Origin: Spirobacillus cienkowskii
GTDB lineage: Bacteria > Bdellovibrionota_B > Oligoflexia > Silvanigrellales > Silvanigrellaceae
NCBI GenBank assembly: GCA_003339605.1
Contig: QOVW01000073.1
Location: 1 to 41,642, forward strand
Reading direction: 5' to 3'
Length of the DNA: 41,642 bases
The stretch's first letter is position 1. Each line of letters begins with the position of its first letter. The position numbers and the translations under genes were made by a program. Under the pieces are notes generated by a model. It saw nothing but the letters and a program-made list of their open reading frames with translations. It was not told the origin of the DNA and did no database searches. Shown piece after piece: positions 1 to 7,459 of this stretch.

Positions 1-42
1 TCTGTTTCACTATTAATAATATCTGTTTCACTATTAATATTT
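1..42 (-). repeat. Two 21-bp tandem repeats inside the interrupted gene
   Basis: Units at 1-21 and 22-42 share 18 identical leading bases (tctgtttcactattaata). They encode two copies of a heptapeptide rich in Asn, Ser, Glu, Thr and Asp. More copies may lie beyond the left edge. Confidence 0.75.
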
Positions 43-394
43 GGGTTATTCAATAGTTCATTTTTGAGATTTGAAATTACTTCTTGATCTATTTTGTCGT
101 AATCATTAATTAATTTGTCTAAATTTTTCTTCATTTCACTTAAACTATCACGCATTTTACTTAAACAGACCTGATGGTTATTCCCATCTGTATCCATAGC
201 GAGATATGCTTCGTTGTATTCTCTTGCTAGAATAAGATTTTGAGGGTTACGATAATAATAATAACTGTTAAAAAAGTCTATTACTTTTCTTAAATCAGTA
301 ATTATATCCAAAGTGTTATTTTGTTGATGTAAGATTAACGCATCCTTGAGATTTTCAAATGTCTCCAAATTATTAGATAATAGTCCATGTATTT

Positions 395-401
395 CATTAA
401 C
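395..401. repeat. Target site duplication, left copy
   Basis: CATTAAC directly abuts the left terminal inverted repeat. The identical 7 bases recur at the right end of the element. Confidence 0.85.
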
Positions 402-1604
402 TGTAATAATTAGGACAAGATCTGACAATTGTAAAAGAATAAGTTACCCTGTTTTGAACGATTTCAATTTTCAAAACAAATAGCTCAAAGAGCGAACTAC
501 AGGGGGTAACTCAGATGTAGAGTAACACAAAAATAATAAGAAATAAACTTGGTTTACTAAATTTAGCGCAAGAGCTTAAGAATGTCTCACAAGCATGCAA
601 AATGTTAGGTTATTCAAGAGATACTTTTTATCGTTATCGTGATCTTATGGATGAAGGCGGAGAGATTGCGCTTCATGAAAAATCAAGACGTAAACCAAAT
701 TTAAAAAATAGAGTTGATGAAGCAACAGAAGCAAAAGTTGTCCAAATGGCATTAGATTTCCCAGCTTATGGTCAATTAAGAGCGAGTAATGAGTTACGTA
801 AAGTTGGAATATTTATTTCCTCTGGAGGAGTGCGCAGTATTTGGCAGAGACACGATTTAGAGGTTTTTCAAAAGAGATTAAAAGCATTAGAAGCCAAATC
901 AGCAGAAGCACAAATAGCTGCTTTAGAGCGGAAAAAGTTTGATGATGAAGTGTGTGGTGAAATAGAAACAGCTCATCCAGGTTACCTTGTGTCGCAAGAT
1001 ATTTTTTATGTTGGAACCTTAAAAGGTGTTGGTAGGATTTACCAACAAACAGTAGTGGATACTTATTCCAAAGTGGCAGTAGCAAAACTGTATAATACAA
1101 AAACCCCTATAACAGCGGCGGATGCGTTAAATGATAGAGTATTACCGTTATTTGATAGCTATAGCGTACCAATTTTAAGAATGTTAACAGATAGGGGTAC
1201 AGAATATTGTGGCAATAGAGAAACTCACGATTATGAATTATTTCTTGCAATTAATGACATCGATCATACAAAAACAAAAGCAAGACATCCGCAAACGAAT
1301 GGGATATGCGAGAGATTCCATAAAACAATTTTAAATGAATTTTATCAAATAACTTTTAGAAAAAAGATTTATAATAACATCGATGAATTGCAAATAGACC
1401 TTGATAATTGCATACAAGAATATAATTTAAATCGTACGCATCAGGGAAAAATGTGTTGCGGCAGAACGCCAATGCAAACATTCCTTGATGGGATATCAAA
1501 ATGGAGGGAAAAAGACATTGGATTGAATTTTAACTGACAGACAATTTCATTTTTGGGAGTCTTTTGAAACAGGGGGATTGTCAGATAAAATACTAACTAT
1601 TACA
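402..1604 (+). mobile_element. IS481-family insertion sequence, 1203 bp, complete
   Basis: The ends are imperfect terminal inverted repeats. Left 402-429 starts TGTAATAATTAG and ends ATCTGACAAT. The right end, read inward from 1604, starts TGTAATAGTTAG and ends ATCTGACAAT, with 22 of 28 positions identical. The element is flanked by a 7-bp duplication CATTAAC (395-401 and 1605-1611). It contains one transposase gene in a single long frame, as usual for IS481. Starting with TG is also typical of the family. It lies inside, and opposite in direction to, a lipoprotein gene, whose frame is restored exactly by its removal. Confidence 0.92.
602..1537 (+). CDS. IS481-family transposase (DDE integrase core), start region damaged
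   Basis: DDE recombinase that would move the surrounding element. An N-terminal helix-turn-helix (SRDTFYRY region) precedes an rve integrase core. The catalytic acids are visible as Asp in SQDIFYVG, Asp in LTDRGTEYCG and Glu in TNGICERFHKT. The C-terminus RTPMQTFLDG is typical of IS481 proteins. The first ATG in the open frame is at 602, but homologous-looking codons extend upstream to an ATG at 515-517 (NKLGLLNLAQELKNVSQACK precedes the Met). That ATG follows a good ribosome site (AGGGGG, 501-506), and its next codon is TAG (518-520). The full-length version would have 340 codons. The element is probably impaired unless translation starts at 602 or the amber is suppressed. Confidence 0.9.
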   Translation: MLGYSRDTFYRYRDLMDEGGEIALHEKSRRKPNLKNRVDEATEAKVVQMALDFPAYGQLRASNELRKVGIFISSGGVRSIWQRHDLEVFQKRLKALEAKSAEAQIAALERKKFDDEVCGEIETAHPGYLVSQDIFYVGTLKGVGRIYQQTVVDTYSKVAVAKLYNTKTPITAADALNDRVLPLFDSYSVPILRMLTDRGTEYCGNRETHDYELFLAINDIDHTKTKARHPQTNGICERFHKTILNEFYQITFRKKIYNNIDELQIDLDNCIQEYNLNRTHQGKMCCGRTPMQTFLDGISKWREKDIGLNFN

Positions 1605-2892
1605 CATTAACTAATGGAAGTAAACTTCTAAAGAGTATGTCTTCTGGCCTAATTGTAGTGGATATATCGCCATCTTTAGTAATCTCTTCATCGTCAGCAA
1701 TCTCTTCGTGTCCGCTTTCAGGGTGTCTTTTTTCTGTATTAATTGTAGTGGACATATTGCCATCTTTAGTATCATTTACTTTAGTAATATCTTCGGGTTT
1801 TTCGGGTACGTGAGTATTTTGGATAAACTTTAACCTTTCTTTTAATAAGTTAAGCGCTTCTTGTTTTAGTTCTTCTTCATGGCTATTTAAAATGTCATCT
1901 CTGCTTTCAGTTAGTATTGTTATGAGTTCTTTTTTAACTTTATTGGGATGTGTTTTTTCTTTTTTTGCAATTTCTTCTGTAAGCTTGTTCAATTCATTGG
2001 GAGTCATTGGTTCTTTTAGAATATCTTTTAATTTTTTTATATGTTCATTTTTTAAATCTGTTGCTGATCTTTGATTGTAGTCTGAAAGTTTATTGTTAAT
2101 TACTTTTATTGCTTCTACTTTAATCTCATAAGCCGCTTTAGCAGTTAGTGCTGCGATTTCTTCAGTAAGTCGTCCTTCTAAAGTTTTAATTTTTTCTTCT
2201 TTTTCATCAGTAATCTGTTCGTGTCCGCTTTTAGTGGGTGGTTTATCAGGTAACTTACAAGAGCCGGATGGATATTTACTCTCTAGAGAGTTTAGTTCTT
2301 TTTTCAATTTTTGCATATTACTTAGTAATAAATTATTATTCTGAGAAATATAAGTTAAATTGTGTGTCAAATTAGAATTCTGCATAAAACTAAGTGAGTG
2401 TTCTTCAGTTCCCTGATCAATTGCTGTTTTTAAATCAGGGTACATTTTTTGCATACAGTTAATAATGTGAGGCATACTGAAAATAATAATTTGCCTTTTT
2501 TCTTCATCATTTTCCTTAGGCATATACTTATAAATTGAAAATATAATTGAGTTATGTTTTTTTATATTATTAAAATTATTTTTTAATATATTAAAATTTT
2601 CTTGGTTACCGTGGTTATTATTTAACAAATTATCGATTATTGAAATATTTTCATCTGTGTGTTTTGCTATATTGACACCTATATTTTGTAATATATTAAG
2701 TTCATTTAGTGCTGTCTCGTAAGGGCTACGGCCACTTTTGTCAGATGATGGGTCTTGATTATATGGTGAGGGAGAATCGTCATCCCTTCTGTCAGATGAT
2801 GGGTATTGACTGGGTGTAGATTGGTATGGCTTAGCACACGAAAGCGTTGATATTACAAGAAAAGAAGATGTTAAAAGCTTTTTTTTAAACAT
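1600..2892 (-). pseudogene. Lipoprotein gene, 5' part, truncated by the insertion sequence
   Basis: The N-terminus (MFKKKLLTSSFLVISTLSC) is a lipoprotein signal peptide with a lipobox cysteine at residue 19, so the product should be envelope anchored. A Ser/Pro/Asp-rich linker with repeated SSDRR/PSSDK motifs follows (residues 20-56). Then come long, highly charged helical stretches rich in Lys, Glu and Asn (60-350), and duplicated blocks SGHE-x-I-x-D-E-E (about 222-232 and 393-401) and KDG-N/D-x-STTI (two copies near the C-terminus). The frame stops at a TAA inside the insertion element. Without the insertion it runs at least 560 codons, off the left edge. No known family was recognised. The composition resembles surface-exposed or coiled-coil lipoproteins. 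Confidence 0.8.
1605..1611. repeat. Target site duplication, right copy
   Basis: CATTAAC follows the right terminal inverted repeat and matches 395-401. Confidence 0.85.
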
Positions 2893-2916
2893 AATAAGTA
2901 CTTTCTACAAAATGAG

Positions 2917-2958
2917 AGCTTATATTTCTCTCAGAATAGCTTATATTTCTCTCAGAAT
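2917..2958. repeat. Two 21-bp direct repeats upstream of the lipoprotein gene
   Basis: agcttatatttctctcagaa+t occurs at 2917-2937 and again at 2938-2958, an exact tandem pair. It lies 25-66 nt upstream of the lipoprotein ATG (2892), where promoter and operator elements are expected. On the coding strand each copy contains a TATAAG (-10-like) element. The gene-proximal copy is also flanked by an inverted repeat TGAGAG (2913-2918) / CTCTCA (2928-2933). Confidence 0.7.
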
Positions 2959-2988
2959 AGTATTGCAGTCAATCGATTTTTTATAAAA

Positions 2989-3051
2989 AATTACGGAGTA
3001 TCCTTAAATTTCTATTTAAATATCGTCCCAATTTAGGGAGTGTCCTCAAAT
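2989..3051. repeat. Imperfect direct repeats of about 21 bp (possible element remnants)
   Basis: aattacggagtatccttaaa (from about 2990) and aatttagggagtgtcctcaa (from about 3030) align with a single-base gap and few mismatches. Such GGGAG-TGTCC sequences resemble termini of some insertion elements, but no transposase remains are visible. The rest of 2893-3146 shows no gene. Confidence 0.35.
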
Positions 3052-3145
3052 ATTGAAGAATACTTGATTTTTGGCATATTTTCCTATCATCTTTTTACCT
3101 GCTTTGTGCGGCTTTCAATTCAACCTTGCACCGTTTGGTGCTACG

Positions 3146-3172
3146 GTCTAGAGGGAGTAATTAACTCCCGTC
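3146..3172 (-). ncRNA. Group II intron domain VI hairpin
   Basis: The stem GGGAG/CTCCC closes an A/T-rich loop (TTAATTA). This is the position expected for the branch-point domain between domain V and the 3' splice site. Confidence 0.6.
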
Positions 3173-3178
3173 TCCTCA

Positions 3179-3212
3179 CACCACCGTACGTACGGGTCCG
3201 TATACGGCGGTT
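3179..3212 (-). ncRNA. Group II intron domain V
   Basis: A 34-nt hairpin on the minus strand begins AACCGCCGTA and ends TACGGTGGTG. Its lower stem ACCGCCGTA / TACGGTGGT pairs with G-U contacts and contains the CGC catalytic triad typical of class IIC introns. It starts within the last base of the stop codon of the intron-encoded protein. Confidence 0.85.
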
Positions 3213-4510
3213 TATGTAATTATTCGACCTTTAATCCAATTCTCATGTACACCTTGAGAACCTTTATTAATGAAAAACTCATTATTTAAGATTACATTTG
3301 ATGTTTTAGTTTTGGATTTGTACCAGTATCTTTTTGAGCACCTATATTCTTTAGATTCTTCAAATATTGCTCCTAACTTCATCATATTTCTGACCCGTGT
3401 TCTGGGTTTTCGCCACTGTTTAAAAAGACACATTCTTAGCCTATGCCTTACCCAACTGTCTAAATCCTTCAATAAACGCTCTGTTTTCGTGAGTTGGAAG
3501 TAATTTGTCCACCCCCGAATGAAAGTGTTTAAATTATTGATTCTTTCAGTTAACGGCTGACTACGATGTCCTTTGGTTATTTGGCGAACTCTATCCTTAA
3601 ATTTAATTAAGGACTGTTTAGAAATTCTGATGATTGGATTTTTAATTCCAAGAAAGGAGTAACCTAAGAATTTTCTTTTCCACGCAAAGTCAACTGCGCT
3701 CTTTTCAAAATTAATGGAAAGTTTTAACCTCTTTTCGAGGAAGCATTTAATGCTTGCAAATACCCTTTCTCCTGCACGTTTAGTTTTCACATAAATGTTA
3801 CAGTCGTCTGCATATCTACAGAATTTATGTTTCCTTGTTTCCAATTCCTTATCAAGTTCATCAAGCATAATATTACTTAGCAATGGACTTAATGGAGAAC
3901 CTTGTGGGGTACCTACTTTCGTTGGAATATATTCGAGATTATGCATTATACCTGCGTTTAGGAACGCTCTGATTAATTTTAATACTCTTTTATCGTTTAT
4001 TTTACTTGATATTTTTGACATGAGAATATCGTGATTCACCCGATCAAAAAAATTCTCAAGATCAAAGTCAACAACATATATATTCCCTTCCTTTTGAAAT
4101 TGATGCGCCTGTTTTATTGCTTCATGAGCGGATTTTCCTGTCATAAATCCAAAACTATGTTTTGAAAATGAGGGTTCAAAAATCGGTGCTAATTTTTGCA
4201 ATATAGCTTGTTGAATGAGCCTATCTAATACAGTGGGAATTCCAAGTTGTCTTTTCCTTCCGTCTGCTTTTGGAATAAGGACATATTTTGCAGGATTTGG
4301 TTTATAGGTACCAAGTAGAATTGACTCTTTAATTTGTATCCAATTTTCCTTTAAGTAACTTCTTAATTCAGAAGTGCTTAAATTATCGATACCAGGGCAA
4401 CCTTTGTTCTTCTCTACTCTATTGAGAGCGTTGAACATGTTAGCCCTATCAAGAATCTCTTCTAATAATACTGTTACTTTGTCGTGAGAAGTTTGTTTTA
4501 TTAACGCCAT
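3212..4510 (-). CDS. ltrA: Group II intron reverse transcriptase/maturase (class C)
   Basis: Intron-encoded protein that helps splicing and copies the intron into DNA targets. At 432 residues it matches the roughly 420-residue class C proteins such as GsI-IIC. The reverse-transcriptase core shows GCPGID, KYVLIPKADGRKRQLGIPT, the VDFDLENFFDRVNHD block with the first catalytic Asp, GTPQGSPLSPLLSN, and the active-site YADD in CRYADDCNIYVKTKRAGERV. The maturase/thumb region includes RKFLGYSF and FIRGWTNYF. There is no C-terminal HNH endonuclease, as usual for class C. The frame is intact with all RT motifs, so the intron is plausibly active. It is encoded in domain IV and ends exactly where domain V begins. 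Confidence 0.93.
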   Translation of the reverse strand: MALIKQTSHDKVTVLLEEILDRANMFNALNRVEKNKGCPGIDNLSTSELRSYLKENWIQIKESILLGTYKPNPAKYVLIPKADGRKRQLGIPTVLDRLIQQAILQKLAPIFEPSFSKHSFGFMTGKSAHEAIKQAHQFQKEGNIYVVDFDLENFFDRVNHDILMSKISSKINDKRVLKLIRAFLNAGIMHNLEYIPTKVGTPQGSPLSPLLSNIMLDELDKELETRKHKFCRYADDCNIYVKTKRAGERVFASIKCFLEKRLKLSINFEKSAVDFAWKRKFLGYSFLGIKNPIIRISKQSLIKFKDRVRQITKGHRSQPLTERINNLNTFIRGWTNYFQLTKTERLLKDLDSWVRHRLRMCLFKQWRKPRTRVRNMMKLGAIFEESKEYRCSKRYWYKSKTKTSNVILNNEFFINKGSQGVHENWIKGRIIT

Positions 4511-5085
4511 TTGGAACTCTGCACATTTTCTTCTATTTGTGTATGCACCACCTTAGTGTGAATGAAGTTTCTTTTCAGAATTTTCTGCATTTATTGCTCC
4601 ATCATGAGATAATAATACTCTTACTCATATTACATATTCAGCCCTTCACTTTTGTAAGCTACTATGGCTTCTGCTGACTCCCAATATCATTTCATTCCTA
4701 CTTTCCTTACGGATTGAAAAGAACTTGCTTTCGCATTTTATTGGGTATCCCCAGGTAAGAACGCACTCTTTCATTCCATGTAACCGCCTCATATACTAAT
4801 TATGCCTCTTGATAGGATGGATTTTGTGAATAGCGGTTCACTTATCCAACATAACTAGCCTCAAATGAAGTTCGTGTCCCTCGGTTCGGAACTTTGCCGC
4901 TGGCTTCCTTCAGATTCTTCATTGGCATTTATTCTCATGCAGTCCTAAATTCCTTTAGGCTAACATTCACATGTTCCAGTCGTTAATAAATGTTTCTTTA
5001 GACACCCTTGCCTTAAGCTAACAACTACTCCTATCTTCATTGTTCGGGACTTGCACCCGAAAGAGTGCGCCCATGCTGGGCGCAC
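4511..5085 (-). ncRNA. Group II intron 5' ribozyme region (domains I-III)
   Basis: This 575-nt stretch holds no gene; it is structured intron RNA. Recognisable class C blocks on the minus strand include the GTGCGCCC...GGGCGCAC 5' helix, GGGTGCAAGTCCCGAAC, GAATCTGAAGGAAGC, CACGAACTTCATTTGAGG, and AGTCAGCAGAAGCCATAGTA near the end of the region. Confidence 0.75.
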
Positions 5086-6247
5086 CACTTATATCCCCGA
5101 CTTCTAAAGTCGGGGCTTTACGTTCGTTTCTGGTAACAATCAAGTCTTCTGCTCCCACACCACGATCCAAAACGCGATCCATTTCATATTTTGGATCATA
5201 AGAACTTTGCACTGCTTCCGAACCATTTGAAAAACTTCTTAGAGCACTATTTGCAATATTTGCTGCGTAGTTTTTTAAAATTTCGCGAGCGGCGTCTAAA
5301 CTTTCTACACGATTTAATGTTTCACGAACTGCTTTACTTGCTGGAAAACCTTTTGTGTACCAAAGCAAATGTTTACGCGCTAAAATTGCAGCAAGCTTAT
5401 TATTGCCATAATGCTCTTGTTGATACGAAATATGTCGCATCACCAAATCTAACCATTCTGCGAAACTTGGGGCAACAGGTTTATTGTTTAATATTTCTTG
5501 AAATATCCAAGGGTTTCCTAATGCACCGCGGCTGACCATCACAGCATCGCATTGTGTATTGTGTTGCATCAAATATGCAGAGGAATAAGAAAAAAGATCT
5601 CCATTGCCCACTTTAACAACTTTTGATGAAAATCGCTTGCTCACTTCAATGGCTTTTGCAATATTTTTATGATCACAAGGAGTTTCATAGCCTTCAGAAC
5701 GCGTTCTGCCGTGCACAGTAAACATATCAACATTTTCAAGCAACGCTCGCTCTGTGGTGTCTGTAACAGAAATAGCATCCCGAGTATAGCCAATGCGATA
5801 TTTTACAGAAAGAGGGCGATTTGTTGCTGCCCGTGATTGTTTGATTGTTTCAGTGATGCGTTGCGGGTCTTTGAGAAAACCACTGCCGCACCCTGCATTG
5901 ACGACTTTTTTAACAGGACAACCCATATTAATATCAATGGTATCAAATCCTTGCTTATCAAGATAGCGAATGGCGGAGGCCACTTGTTCGGAACAAGGAC
6001 CTGTCACCTGAACCCCAAGCACAGATTCTTGTGCATGGCGCGCCATCATTTCAAATGTTCTTTTATTTTGATATGCAATTGCCGTAGCAGATAACATTTC
6101 TACATAAGTCAATCCGGCACCCATTTCTTGACAAATTCTTCTAAAAGGAATGTCAGAAACTCCTGCAAGAGGAGCCAGAAAGACACGATTTTTAACAACT
6201 AAATCACCAATTTGTATAGGCTGATTAAAAAAATTCACAGGACTCAT
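5018..6247 (-). CDS. dusB: tRNA-dihydrouridine synthase (DusB type), C-terminus altered by intron
   Basis: FMN-dependent reduction of uridine to dihydrouridine in tRNA. The TIM-barrel family motifs are present: APLAGVSDIPFR near the N-terminus, INMGCPVKKV with the catalytic Cys, GSGFLKDP, KYRIGYT, VHGRTRSEGYE, and GNGDLFS followed by DAVMVSRGALGNPWIF (FMN phosphate site). The helical tail ends near residue 335 (HLLWYTKGFP, LNRVESLDAAREIL). The reading frame of 409 codons is long for the family. Codons 1-387 are exon, and the last 22 (from GAPSMGALF) are intron sequence. If the intron splices at its predicted ends, a stop would follow one residue after codon 387. The ATG overlaps the rlmN stop by 4 bases (ATGA), so the two genes are co-translated. 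Confidence 0.92.
   Translation of the reverse strand: MSPVNFFNQPIQIGDLVVKNRVFLAPLAGVSDIPFRRICQEMGAGLTYVEMLSATAIAYQNKRTFEMMARHAQESVLGVQVTGPCSEQVASAIRYLDKQGFDTIDINMGCPVKKVVNAGCGSGFLKDPQRITETIKQSRAATNRPLSVKYRIGYTRDAISVTDTTERALLENVDMFTVHGRTRSEGYETPCDHKNIAKAIEVSKRFSSKVVKVGNGDLFSYSSAYLMQHNTQCDAVMVSRGALGNPWIFQEILNNKPVAPSFAEWLDLVMRHISYQQEHYGNNKLAAILARKHLLWYTKGFPASKAVRETLNRVESLDAAREILKNYAANIANSALRSFSNGSEAVQSSYDPKYEMDRVLDRGVGAEDLIVTRNERKAPTLEVGDISGAPSMGALFRVQVPNNEDRSSC
5095..5115 (-). terminator. Perfect stem-loop beside the intron insertion site
   Basis: CCCCGACTT / AAGTCGGGG form a 9-bp perfect stem with a 3-nt loop, 9 nt upstream of the intron 5' end. It lies within the last codons of the dus frame. 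It has no T-run after it, so it may be a degenerate terminator or an IS200/IS605-like terminal hairpin rather than a working terminator. It is the kind of structure class C introns target. Confidence 0.5.
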
Positions 6248-7320
6248 TCCTTTGCCATTTTATCTTTGATTAATTGACCACACGCTGCTTGAATGTCTCT
6301 TCCCTTTGACAAACGCACTGTAGCCACCATACCAGCTTTTTTAAGCTCGGTTTGAAAAGCATACACTCTGCCTAAATCAGGCCGGCGAAATGAAGCGCCT
6401 GTGTGCTCATTTAATGGTATCAAATTGATTTTTACAGATATGCCAGTGAGCAATGCGATCAATGCTTGAGCGTGCGCCGTTGTATCATTAATTCCACGTA
6501 GTAATGTGTATTGAATCATAAATTTTCTTTTTGGGAATTTTTGTGAAAAGTCTTTTAATACAGAAATTACTTCGGTTATGGGACTCTTGAGATTAACTGG
6601 CATAATTTTACTTCTTTCCTCATCAAAAGGAGAATGCAAAGACAATGCCAACGCAACTTTAGAATAATTAAGAACTTTTTGTAGTTGAGGAAGAAGCCCG
6701 ACAGTGCTGATTGTAACCTTATTGGGCGAAAAGTTGAGTGCAAGGGGATCACAAAATATTGTGGTACTTTCTAACACATTATCTATATTATCAAGGGGTT
6801 CACCCATTCCCATATACACAATATTGGTCACTCTAGGATAAGAAGACAAATCATTTGCAAAATTTTCTGAACGCCAACGCTCTGCAAGAAGTACCTGTGC
6901 AACAATCTCATCAGAAGTCAAACTCCTTTGTAACCCCATACGACCAGTCTGACAAAAACGACAACCTTGCTCGCAACCGACTTGCGTTGAAAGACATTGG
7001 GTCAGTCTGCCTCTTTCTGGAATTAAAACACTTTCAATCAACTTGCCATCACGTTTAAGGCGCATCACAAACTTAACAGAACCATCATGCGAACTGCATT
7101 GATATTCAGCAATTTCTAAAGGCAAATCGAGAGAAAACTGTGCGTCAAACCAGTTCTTAACATCCTGACTCAGCTCAATAAAATGATCAACTTGACTTTT
7201 TTTATGCTTATAAATATTGCGAAATATAGTATCGGCGCGCAACTGCGCCTTTGCTTTTCCAAAGAAACTTGAGAGGAGTTCAACAAGTGCAACTCTTTTT
7301 TGACCGTAAAATGGAATCAT
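6244..7320 (-). CDS. rlmN: Dual-specificity 23S rRNA/tRNA adenine-C2 methyltransferase RlmN
   Basis: Radical-SAM enzyme that methylates C2 of A2503 in 23S rRNA and A37 in some tRNAs. The radical-SAM cluster motif is CEQGCRFC (Cys116, Cys120, Cys123). Cys109, 7 residues before the first of these, and Cys347 in AACGQL are the conserved extra cysteines used in the methyl-transfer chemistry. Other family blocks are NIVYMGMGEPLDN, ISTVGLLP, ALSLHSPFDEERSKIMPVN and LIPLNEHTGASFRRPD. Its length, 358 residues, is normal. The ATG at 7320 has an AAGG ribosome site, and it is first in an operon with dus. Confidence 0.96.
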   Translation of the reverse strand: MIPFYGQKRVALVELLSSFFGKAKAQLRADTIFRNIYKHKKSQVDHFIELSQDVKNWFDAQFSLDLPLEIAEYQCSSHDGSVKFVMRLKRDGKLIESVLIPERGRLTQCLSTQVGCEQGCRFCQTGRMGLQRSLTSDEIVAQVLLAERWRSENFANDLSSYPRVTNIVYMGMGEPLDNIDNVLESTTIFCDPLALNFSPNKVTISTVGLLPQLQKVLNYSKVALALSLHSPFDEERSKIMPVNLKSPITEVISVLKDFSQKFPKRKFMIQYTLLRGINDTTAHAQALIALLTGISVKINLIPLNEHTGASFRRPDLGRVYAFQTELKKAGMVATVRLSKGRDIQAACGQLIKDKMAKE

Positions 7321-7459
7321 AATTTTTTTACCTTAATATTACCCACCTTAATGGTGTTTTCTTTTCAATCAAAGTATAAATTGATGGTCAAGTTCTTTTT
7401 GCATTAATTAAGTTTTATGCTATCTTCTCAATTTATTATGAAAATTTAGGAGACTTTGA

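Larger units (their letters stand above)
1..401 (-). pseudogene. 3' part of IS-interrupted lipoprotein gene (runs off the window)
   Basis: Read on the minus strand, this stretch is open in one frame without a stop from 401 to 1. Joined to the segment starting at 2892 after removing the insertion element and one copy of its 7-bp target duplication, the frame continues exactly (Leu-Val-Asn | Glu-Ile-His). It is therefore the downstream part of the same gene. The encoded segment is Asn/Lys-rich, mostly helical-looking, and has a run of four Tyr (around 240-260). It ends in the window with two copies of a 7-residue repeat (INSETDI-like). No family was recognised. The true stop lies left of position 1. 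Confidence 0.8.
3147..5085 (-). mobile_element. Group IIC (bacterial class C) intron, apparently full length
   Basis: On the minus strand the intron starts GTGCGCCCAGC at 5085. The domain I sequence closely resembles the Oceanobacillus-type IIC ribozyme: a GGGCGCAC stem, GGGTGCAAGTCCCGAAC, AGGCAAGGGTGTC, ACACGAACTTCA and GAGGCTAG. An intron-encoded protein follows (4510-3212). Domain V comes directly after its stop, then a domain VI hairpin (GGGAG/CTCCC, 3153-3169). The 3' end is placed near 3147 (boundary uncertain by a few bases). Insertion 9 nt after a perfect hairpin (5095-5115) fits the class C habit of targeting terminator-like stem-loops. Confidence 0.85.

Noticed and set aside
1-42. 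Short repeats at the left edge as a CRISPR array
   Set aside because: Units are 21 bp with no spacers, and they are in frame in a coding sequence.
813-1100. 95-codon minus-strand frame inside the transposase
   Set aside because: Antisense shadow of a clear DDE transposase.
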